DNA of 64,000 bases from Oreohelix idahoensis (lineage: Eukaryota > Mollusca > Gastropoda > Stylommatophora > Oreohelicidae), in NCBI GenBank assembly GCA_024509875.1, contig JAMPIV010021232.1:267432-331431 (forward strand), written 5' to 3'. A program made the position numbers and the translations under genes. The notes below the pieces were generated by a model. The model was not told the origin of the DNA. It searched no databases and was given only the letters and a program-made list of their open reading frames with translations. Of the stretch, positions 55,030 to 64,000 are shown piece after piece (position 1 is the stretch's first letter; every line of letters starts with the position of its first letter).

Positions 55030-55860
55030 TTCAGCTGGACCAGGAAGTTGAATTACGTCAAACCCATGCTGGAAACAAAAGGACATTTCTGGATGACCTT
55101 GCAAGACAGGCAGAAGAGGCAGCACTGAGAAATGAACAAAGAGCAGTTTATAAAATAACTAAAGCTATCAGTGGAAAACGAGGTGCAAAACATAACGTTA
55201 GTAAGAGACAAGCAAGGAAATCTCATCACCCAGAACTGCACATGGGGCAGGAAACAAGATGGGCAGAACACTTCATAGAAACACTGAATAAGGAACCACC
55301 AGAGACTCAGCTTGAATGTTCCTGGGAGCTGAAAAGTGACAGACGTAAATACAGACATTCCACGAAAAGAAGAAATCATCACAGCTATCAAAGGGTTAAA
55401 AAATGGAAAAGCGCCTGTGTCACGACAATCTAAAGTGCAGAGTTATTCAAGGCAGGACCCTGAACTAGGCCAGCAGAATTATTAGAACCACTATTTGCAC
55501 AAGTCTTGTGGAAACTGAGACAACACCAACAGAGTGGAGTAAAGGAATAATTGTCAAATTGCCCAAGAAGGGCAACCTTGCAGGACTGCAAACAACTGGA
55601 GAGGAATTACTCTCCTCTCAGTTCCCAAGCAAAATTCTAGAGCAGGAAAATCCATCCAGAGAATTTCAAAAGCAAAGTTGACCATAAAACTGACATAGAA
55701 GCAGAACAAGCGGGTTTTAGAAAAAACAGAAGATGATGCAGATTTCAAATATATTCACTTCAAGGAACATGTATAGAGCAGTGCTCCGAATGGTAGAGAC
55801 AGCTATACATTAACTTTGTTGATTTCGAAAAGGGCTTTCGAACATCATACACAGGGCCAT
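55030..55860 (+). pseudogene. LINE fragment (family A), linker to RT
   Basis: Corresponds to the - strand copy at 31.0-34.8 kb without the hAT. It encodes an [18 protein letters not shown] segment, a SGKRG region with the arginine codon intact, [17 protein letters not shown], an [14 protein letters not shown] stretch, the undisturbed target GACAACACCAACAGAGTGG and a [15 protein letters not shown] series, then stops. It is truncated at both ends with frameshifts. It shows what the hAT insertion site looked like when empty. Confidence 0.82.
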
Positions 55861-56139
55861 TGACTGCTTTGATTGGTTGGCAGTTATGGATTAAAGAAGA
55901 AGGGTTACTGGAAATTCAAAGCAATAATGTTTGGTTTGTATTGATGAAAATGTTAAGTATTTAAAGGACTAACATGCATTTTTTACTTATGAAAATTTCC
56001 CTGTGAAAATTATTGTTTGATTTTTCAAGAGCTACTTATATTTTTTTTTGTATTTTGTAATGATTGTCTTAATGTTTAGATGACAAATAGTAACTACCAA
56101 CAAAACTAGAATTTTTGAGAGTATCTTAAATTAACATTA

Positions 56140-56382
56140 GGTAAAGGTAGTCCGAAAGCACCTACTGATGTGTTTAGAGCCTTTACTGTACTAGGTCCAG
56201 CTTTGTGAAGTGGTATGACCTGTTCCCTTCCTCGCTGCCTTTGCCTTCCCTAACTCAGGAGCTCAAAATCAGGTACCCAATTGCAGCTGGGTAGACTGGA
56301 GCGTGACACCTCTGTTAGTTGAACCCGGTACCTTTGCCGTGAGAGGCCAGCACTTTAAACCACTCTGCCAAATGAACACTCT
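56140..56382 (-). mobile_element. tRNA-derived SINE (second family), inverted copy
   Basis: On the - strand: a tRNA-like head TTTGGCAGAGTGGTTTAAAG, a B box GGGTTCAACTA, a body with GGCAAAGGCAGCGAGGAAG and a tail ending GGACTACCTTTACC. It faces the + strand copy 150 bp away. Confidence 0.8.
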
Positions 56383-56524
56383 AATTAAAATTATAATTGT
56401 CTAAAAATGAGTACTACATTGGGTCTACCCAACTTTGCGACAGTAAATATCTGTAAAACTAGTTAATAATAAAACGATGGTGGACTGCAGTAAAGACTAT
56501 GATAAATGGTTTGGCAAACATAAA

Positions 56525-56800
56525 TAAGTAGTGGTCCATCATAACTGGGTGGTTAGAGCGCTGGTCTCTAGCAGCAAAAGTGCAGAGTTTGAATCACAGA
56601 ACCGTCATTGCTAGTCTACGCAGCTTTTAAATGGGTACCAGATTCTGCTCTTTTGAGGTAGGGAAGGAATAGGCAGTGAGGAAAGGAAAACTGGCCACGC
56701 CACCTTTCGGGTGCTGGACCTAGTATAGTGAAGTCTCTAACACTTCCCTCCCCAATGGCAGTATCTGCTGTGGGACTAACTTTACTTTGTTACATTGTAA
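56525..56800 (+). mobile_element. tRNA-derived SINE (second family), direct copy
   Basis: Head CTGGGTGGTTAGAGCGCTGG, degenerate B box GAGTTTGAATCAC, a body with AGGCAGTGAGGAAAGG and CTGGACCTAGTATAGTGAAG, and a tail with GCAGTATCTGCTGTGGGAC. The tail runs into the ~43-bp tandem repeat. Confidence 0.8.
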
Positions 56801-56940
56801 CTAGAACAAAGGACCTGCCCAATGTTTAGACCTTACATTGTAACTAGAACAAAGGACCTGCCAATGTTTTAGACCTTACATAGTAACTAGACCTTACATT
56901 GTAACTAGAACAAAGGCCCTGCCAATGTTTAGACCACAAG
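56790..56940. repeat. Short tandem array, ~43-bp unit, about 3.5 copies
   Basis: TTACATTGTAACTAGAACAA and AGGACCTGCC..AATGTTTAGACC repeat with small indels and a partial unit (about 56880). It is seeded at the 3' end of the SINE. Confidence 0.88.
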
Positions 56941-57189
56941 GTCTTTGTTAGGGACAAACAAATGAAAATAGTAGATAAGACCGTGAGAACTAAGGTAATT
57001 GTATGAAAAAATAAAAAGCCATAAGTTAAGTGGACAGCACTATCGTCACTCTGGTAAATCCCAGTGAGAAATGCACTGGGACTCAATGGAGAACTAGGAA
57101 TAGTATTGGCCAAATAGACCAGGAGTACGAAAAGCTTGTTAAGGGGTATGGGAATATTTAGTAAATAACAAAGTCTAGAATAGACCTCA

Positions 57190-58300
57190 ACCTATTTACA
57201 TTGGATTTGTGGACTATGAAAAGGTATTTTGAGTGTAGACAGAGAAAATCTCTGTGAAAATTGATGAGGCATTATGAAGTCCCCCTGAAGATCATTAACT
57301 TAATGAAGAAAACATGACATTCAGAGTTTTTTCATGAAGGACAACTTAAAAAAAAGAACCATTATGGGATAAGAACTAGAGTATGACAGGGATACCTTTT
57401 GTCACCATTCCTTTTCCTGTTTACTGTAGATTGGGTTGTGAGAACATCGACCTCAGCCAACAGAAAAGGAATCCAGTAGACTGTCACTAGCTTGAACAAT
57501 CTAAATATTTACTGATGACCTGGCACTTCTGTCCCATAATCAGATGCAAGACAAAATAAAAATATTAAATGAGAGGTCACAGCAAGTGGGTCTGAAAATA
57601 CACAGGAAGAAAACTAAGTTAATGAGAATAAATGTAGGTATCAATAACAAGACTGTACTGGAAGAATCACCATTACAAGATGTAGAATCATACATATACT
57701 TTGGCAGCAATATAGACATAGTTGGAGGGGCAGATAATGATATCAAAATAGGTACACAAAAGGTAAGAAGAGCTTTAATTGCATTGGGAAAATATATGGA
57801 GATCAAAAAGAAGTTCAGGTTCCAACACACGAAAAAATCGGAATTTTCAATTCACATATCAAGTGAGTCCCATTGTGTGGCTCAGAAAAATGGAGAACAA
57901 CAAAAACAGTTAATAAAAAAGCTTACATTCATAAATGGATGCTTGCACAGAATAGAAGAACTGAATTAGTATGACAAGATCACTAATGTGGAACTGATGG
58001 CAAGAACTAGACAAGTGCCAGTGAAACAAGAGATGATTAGAAGACAATGGAAATGGATCTGACACACACCGAGAAAAACTGTTGATAGCATTACCAGGCA
58101 GTCCTTGTTCCTAGAATCCCCAGGGTTAGAGAGGTAGAGAAAGAACATATGGGATAGAGAACTGGAGAGAGACATGAAGGGAATGTAGAAGGCATGGAAA
58201 GTTTTGATCTAATGATGTGGGACAGGAAGTTTTGATCTAATGATGTGGGACAGGAAGTTGTGACAAGTTTGTTGAAGCCTTATGCTCCTTTGGGAGTTGA
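57190..58300 (+). pseudogene. LINE 3' half (family C), longest copy
   Basis: Pieces in order: a DYEKVF-like motif, a QGYLLSPFLFLF motif (RT domain with the canonical C changed), a degraded LALLSHNQ region in place of YADD, then an open 141-codon frame from 57544 with QMQDKIKILNERSQQVGLKI, KKTKLMRINVG and SYIYFGSNIDIVGGADNDIK, followed by a degenerate WIGHT-type tail. Stops occur before the frame. A local 29-bp duplication (AGTTTTGATCTAATGATGTG twice) lies at 58199-58257. Confidence 0.8.
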
Positions 58301-58734
58301 AAGAACTGTATTATCCTACTACTTAAATATCTCAAATGCAGCAGTGTTTGTGAATAAAGTTGGGGATTGGAGAGAGAAATGTCAGCTGTAGTCTCACTCA
58401 AATGCAAACCAAGAAACAAAATGGAGGCTGAACATGGTATGTGGGTTTTGTGAGTTTTCAAAAACTTTACTTAAAATAAAATTGTTTGTTGACAAGAAAA
58501 CAGAATCAAGGGTCTGAACTAATTTATGTGAACTAATGTTCTGATAAACATTTATCAAGATATGAATACTATAAAAAATGTTATCTACTGAACTAAGTTT
58601 TTTCTTCATGAAAATTATTCATTTTTAAAATGTTTACTAACAGTGAAGGGGGTAATGGGGGACGGGGAAAAGATTGAGAAACCCTGCAATAGACCTTGTG
58701 GTCACACAACACTGGCGATTTCGTTGTCTTTTGA

Positions 58735-58955
58735 TTAGGGAAAATAATGAAAACTGATAACATTACAAGGCAGTCCCTTTGTCTGGAATACCCAGGTGAA
58801 TAGAGGTAGAGTATATCAAAAAACATCACGTGAGAAAGAGAGCTGGAGACAGTAAAATGATGAGGAAGAAGTGGAAAGAACTTGAGCTAATTTCACATGA
58901 ACAGGACTTGGCCTGAGTTTATTGAAGGCCAATGATCCCTTGGGGAGCTAGAGGG
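58735..58955 (+). pseudogene. LINE 3' tip (family C)
   Basis: GATAACATTACAAGGCAGTC, CTGGAATACCCAGGTGAATA and AGAAGTGGAAAGAACTTGAG match the extreme C-terminus of family C. 5'-truncated. Confidence 0.65.
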
Positions 58956-59429
58956 TATTGTTTTGAAGTAACAAAGCTTTTATTAAGGTTAAACACTAAA
59001 TGAAGGTCAATATGCTTTTTTTTTTTTTTTTATTGTGTCCAGTTCCTTGAAGATAGCAAATGTGGTACTGCCGAGACCACCGTGAATCATTTTTGAAATT
59101 ACAACTTTAATACTCATCGAATTATTTCCTTTGTATCCATTTCTATAGTATCTTTGTTTTTTGTTTTGTTTTTGTGAATGAGAACAACACCATAGTGTTG
59201 TATTTTTTAGTTCAGCCCATAACCAAAACTTCACAGATGTACCAGTTTTGTTAATTTACCTATATTATTTTACTGCAGTCATCTATTAACCTAATGATAT
59301 CCTTATAAAATGAACAGGCTTAAAACAGTGATTGCTAAATGGCACTAGCCTACTTGGGCAAAAGGCCTTTTATTGGGGGGTCTTTGCAGACTTACAAATT
59401 TTGTTGAATTATCTGACAGATTATAATTA
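58956..59429. other. Unassigned sequence
   Basis: AT-rich with a T run near 59015-59030. No element recognised. Confidence 0.3.
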
Positions 59430-59645
59430 AAAGGGAGTCATCCCTCAGGCATTCGTACAATTCAACTAATGTGAGTTTGTTGTGAATGAGGCTGGCCAAC
59501 CCTCATCACGTAAAACAAACCACCACAGAAACCACCCTGGTAAAACCATGTGAATTGTTTTGGTACAAGGGCCTTCCTACAAAGAAGGAACCAGCTACAG
59601 TCATGGCTGGCATGCTCTGAAAGTGAGTGCATGAGCAAATGAGAT
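59430..59645 (+). repeat. Dispersed repeat R2, copy
   Basis: GGGAGTCATCCCTCAGGCAT, CCCTCATCACGTAAAACAAA, CCACCACAGAAACCACC and a tail ending GAAAGTGAGTGCATG. Diverged, with small insertions. Confidence 0.7.
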
Positions 59646-59812
59646 GAGTCATCACTGGATTAATAACCAGTCAGAAAAATGTAAATAAGCTCCCCCTGTT
59701 AGATGACTACTTAGACTGCCCGAGTCACTTGTAGTACTGCAATTATTTTCTGGCACACTCAATGTCCATTCATTCTCTGATGTATGTGATTTTATTCATG
59801 TTAAGTTAATTA

Positions 59813-59937
59813 AGGCGGCCGGCGTGATGCTGACCACATCACCCCTAGTGTGCCGATGGTCAGAAAAAATGTGGGCCTAACACCATATTCCCAATATGCC
59901 TCAATGGGCATGTAACGGATCCTTGTTACCTAAGTTA
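59813..59937 (+). mobile_element. 5'-truncated SINE tail (same family as 3703)
   Basis: CCGGCGTGATGCTGACCACA, then GTGGGCCTAACACCATATTC and GCATGTAACGGATCCTTGTT closely match the 3' half of the SINE at 3703-3963. The tRNA-like head is absent. Confidence 0.8.
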
Positions 59938-62900
59938 ATTTGCTTCGTTATTCAGGGCTGAGAAATGTCAAATGTACCAAACGCTAATTTTTCTATTTTG
60001 CTCCACATAAAGCATTCATGTTATGTGCCATGGTCGTTTCTGTAACAATTTTTTTTAACATGAACGGTTACCAGCCTCATGGGCACAACCCTTATAAAGT
60101 CGCTTGTTATGACATATCTGAGGGGCATTAGTCCTATTCCCGGGAGCTACACTGGATTTTTACATTACCCTGCATATCCCCATTGGTTGATTAATCATTA
60201 CCCTGTAACCCCATGATGTTGATCATGGCAATGGAAAGAAGTCATCAACAGAGTTGATCAATAGTACTGTAGACAGGAATTTATGGAGAGACATGATTAC
60301 CTACTCCACAAGGCATGTTATTTAATGTTGATGATGTATCCCCATATTACTAAGTGAATGTCCTGTATTGAACAAATGAAAATATACCCGCCGTTTTTTC
60401 GGGAATTCGGAATTTACAGAAAAGGTGTGCATTGCATTGTGAAAGTTAAAAATTAACATCCATTAAAACAACATTCAGCATCCTTTTCAGTTTTTGTTTT
60501 CCTTGATCTATTGACCATAAGTCATGATAAGTTTGAACCACAAAGATCCCAACGAAGTTAAAATGTAATGGACAGAATATAAATGATCATAGAGGAATTG
60601 GTGCTGTTTATCAGGAACATGCGGCAGAAAGAACACACAATAATTATTTCCCCTGTCATGTTTTTTAGCGGATTACTTGCTCGTAAGTAAAGGTATTGTT
60701 GTTTGTTACATTTTAGTTGTGTAACAATGTAGTGGAACTTCGGACAGTAGCTACAAAATAACTGTTATTCATTATGGTGTGGTTTTGTTGCTTTCTTCAC
60801 CATTGCACTGTCAGTAATTGCAACGCTTAAAAGCCAAAATAATGCAGTCCTTGATGACCTAAGAGTATGCTTCCACAACTATGTCAAAAAAGAGTTGTGA
60901 TCCAATGGATCCCGTCTCATTGTAACACAGCGGCAATGAAGAGGCTGAACAGATTGGGCAAAAGGAAGGTGGAAATCTAACCTCAGCCTTATGCAAGAAT
61001 AACTTTTTCGAGGAGCAAATATTTTTAATCAGATACAGAAGCAAATGGGATGTAGAAGCATCCATGTCCCACACACAAATGATGCCAGTACGAACATATC
61101 ATCTCATCAGAAGAGAACAATGGTAATCCTTCAGGGACTTCCGCACAGGTCAAAAAACAAAATGGGGCAGATACCCAATCTAAAAAACTTCAACAAATTA
61201 AAGTAAATAAGGCGGAACTCACTGATGAGAGTTACTGGTGCACTGAGCAATTGGGTTCTGTAACAACTACTTCAGGGAAGAAGACAAAAATATGAGAATC
61301 AATTTGCCCAAGGTAATGATAACTAGGCGGCTCCGAGAACTTACATGACATGCAAACAGTGCAAAATTACAAGCATGAGAAAGAACACATCATAACACAT
61401 ACTTGCTTTATCATGCTCCAATATAGGAGCGAAAGTTGATAGAAGGGACACTGACCAGCGATAGTCAAGTTTTAAGCGAATCAAATGAACTGAAGGCAAC
61501 CAGGATTTTTGCGACTTATCATATGAGTCTGCTTGAGCCTGAAATCAATAAGTTATTGCTTGTATCAAGAGAAATCGGAACAATTCCAACACGTAAAATA
61601 AAGCCAATCTGTCCATTGTCTCACCGTCAATTGACACCATATGCTGAATTTGGTCTCACTCCTGATTAGTTTATTTAATCAGCCTCTGCAGAGGAGCAAC
61701 TATTCTGAGAACAAATTGTTAAAGACAAGACTGTCATGTCCAAAAAGTGCTATCCAGACTTTAGGTCAATAAATGTGACGTCTAAATCTCCCTAGAATAG
61801 AGGAATAATAAATGCATTTATGACGAAAGGTCTACCCACAACGAGGAACTTTGATGACCAAGAATGCTCTCAGACATCAGCCACCGTGAACATTCTAGAT
61901 GACAAGAACTTAAAGACTGTAATCGATGGCCGATTGAAAGGTTATTTCAAACAACCTGAGGAAATCCTGTTGATACTTTCCCATCTACAGTGACAGTCTT
62001 CTTGTTTCTGAGGAACTGCCAACAGGACAAAGACGTTTTTGCAGTTAGTGATTCTAGACCAAGAAAGTCTAACATGGAGAAGAAAGTCTATTAGAACACT
62101 CAGACGAGTTGACAAATTGAAGCGATGTCCTGGAGAACATGAGGATAATAACTTGAGTGATGGTGATGTTTCAACAGCGGGATGCAAGGAGGTACTTGGC
62201 CATGTGTTTGATGACAAGTCTTTTTGCTGGCTTTAAAATTTGGTACGAGATGGAAGGTTAGCTAGTGGCCCCCCAATGAATGCCTGACCCACCTTTGGCA
62301 CATGACAAATATGACACATGCATGGTACATCTGGTGTTTACTAATTCTGAGCTCCAAACCATATTTGGAAGAGGAACAGAGAAAAACGCCATTACGTGCC
62401 AAGTCCAGTACACAAATTCCTGGAAGTTGTGTGTTGAGTACGTGATGTATATGCTCATACTTTGCACTTTACCAGAATCATCGACACATATAGCAAGCTT
62501 TTCCTTTGAACGATCTTACTTCAATCGTTTTGTACATCAGACTGCGTGAACGAAGAAAGATCAAGAAAAGAAGAAGAATACATAACGGTATATCAAGTTA
62601 GTACAACAAGTCAACTTCGCTCAAAACACCGTTGTCATAACGTTTCAAACGAAAAAAATCCCCGCATACAATGACATTGCACATACACAATGTCAGTAAT
62701 TGGTATCTTAACTGGAGACTAATATCTCAATAACTTACGATGACTCAAGGGAAAACTAGAGAATAGGGATTACGTACAATTTATCCGACACGGAAGAATT
62801 TTAAGAAATGAGAAGTAAAGATGTTTAACTATCCAGCTAGAAACTTTCTCTTTGTTATCACAAAGAAGAATTCACTATCAGGAAATGTAGCCTATTGCAT

Positions 62901-64000
62901 ATCTATCTCTCCCCTATCAGTCTTATACCTGTTGCCACAAACTTCTCTTCCTATCCAGATTTGAACAGTTGAGATATCTTTATTTCACTATCAGTTACTA
63001 CCTCATACAACAAATCTGTATTCTCACTCTCACCTTAGAACAGGAAGTGCTACATCATTGTTATCATCTACTCAGTTTCTGCCAGTTGCATTTACGTGTC
63101 CTTTCTAATATCTGTTCACCCCTGATGCATCACCAAGATTTGTCCACTATCTGTAGCTGGCCCCAGTTCTGGCAACACACATTGTCTACCATGAACTTCT
63201 ATGCCAGTTGCCACAATCTCTCTTCTTCAGGAAACTGGACTTTCACATTCGACATCGTCATTAATGTATCAAGTTTGCGAGCTCCTACTGGCGATAATCT
63301 TCTAGTAGCTGTCTCTCATGATGATTCTAAACGTGATCTTTTTAAAACCACTTCTTTAGTGACCTTCATGAGATGATTTCAACACAAACACCTAAAAATG
63401 AAAACCCATTAGTACACCCTCCGATTTCGCCGTCCATATGACATAAGTCAGCTCCAGCTAAAGATATAATTGTTCTTCACTTATTGTAGATCGGTTGCTT
63501 CTGGGGTCACTGGGGAGTCCAGAGATCGATCGGCTCATTTCCACACAACTAAATATATTGGATACGGCATAATGTAAAATAAACACCATGCAGAGGCCTA
63601 TAATTACGTTTTATGTTCACACTGACACCAAGTTGATTTTATCTCATTGCGAATGACATAGATACTCATTAAACATGACTGGAAACTTGTTTCTAATGTA
63701 ATGAGCGCACCACACGTTACCTTAGTACCTCTAACTCATGGACTCGGTTCAGTGGATGTACAGGCAACACGCATGTCGTAATATTGCTAAGAGTAAGACT
63801 GGTGCAAGTAGATTTCAGTTGCTATCGTGCAGTGCCCTCAAACCTCGGGTTTGGGCTTTTTGCGCAGTGGGTCAGTGTTTTAGTTCCCCAGTCGTGGTGT
63901 CTATGGCACAATAATTTTGTTTTCAACACAAGGGTATACTTTCAACAATTGCCTCCGGCTGTCAGAATTTGAGGAATTTTTAAAAAGCTCAACCAAGGTG
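59938..64000. other. Unassigned sequence to window end
   Basis: No recognised STAT exon, repeat family or transposon. Frames at 61436-61669 (+, 77 codons, with an ATRIFATYHMSLLEPEINKL stretch), 62039-62236, 62280-62549 and 62969-63376 (+, 135 codons) look mildly protein-like but match nothing I know, and no clear splice chain links them. Confidence 0.35.

Overview
The window is metazoan nuclear DNA with large introns and a heavy load of transposable elements. The lineage is probably an invertebrate, perhaps a lophotrochozoan such as a mollusc. I infer this from the mix of RTE-like LINEs, tRNA-derived SINEs, hAT, piggyBac-like and mariner-like elements around a single invertebrate-type STAT gene. 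The lineage call is weak. I see no prokaryotic operon, rRNA, functional tRNA or CRISPR array.

The only host gene I can support is a STAT5/6-type transcription factor on the + strand. Eight well-supported exons (2612-29370) and one tentative exon (41472-41516) read through in consistent phases. They encode part of the DNA-binding domain, the linker, the SH2 domain and the tail tyrosine. The N-terminal exons lie upstream of the window. The true C-terminus is unresolved. Introns range from 198 bp to about 12 kb.

Nearly everything else is repeats in or after the STAT introns. (1) 1-10 kb holds three minisatellites (units 36, 64 and 54 bp), two tRNA-type SINEs, a ~630-bp dispersed repeat (here R1), a piggyBac-like MITE and LINE fragments. 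(2) 10.1-14.5 kb is an abnormal G/T-rich tract. (3) 16-29 kb carries many 5'-truncated LINE 3' ends, copies of a second dispersed repeat (here R2) and mariner-like MITEs. (4) 29.8-36.3 kb is an RTE-like LINE on the - strand containing a nested 3.1-kb hAT transposon and a nested SINE. (5) 37.4-41.1 kb is a decayed, near full-length second LINE containing an R1 copy. (6) 41.8-47.1 kb is a noisy 43-bp satellite of roughly 120 copies. (7) 47.1-54.1 kb is a composition anomaly, first G-poor/C-rich and then abruptly G/T-only. (8) 55-64 kb holds more LINE fragments, an inverted SINE pair and sequence I cannot assign.

The G-rich and C-rich tracts and the indel noise in the satellite look at least partly like unpolished long-read assembly. 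I treat the long glycine- or proline-rich frames there as spurious. I found no convincing undescribed biological system. The most useful leads are the STAT gene model, the nested insertions dated by target-site duplications, higher-order structure in two minisatellites, a pair of overlapping mutually exclusive hairpins, an inverted SINE pair, and the satellite plus strand-switch region. LINE families are labelled A-F here only for cross-reference.
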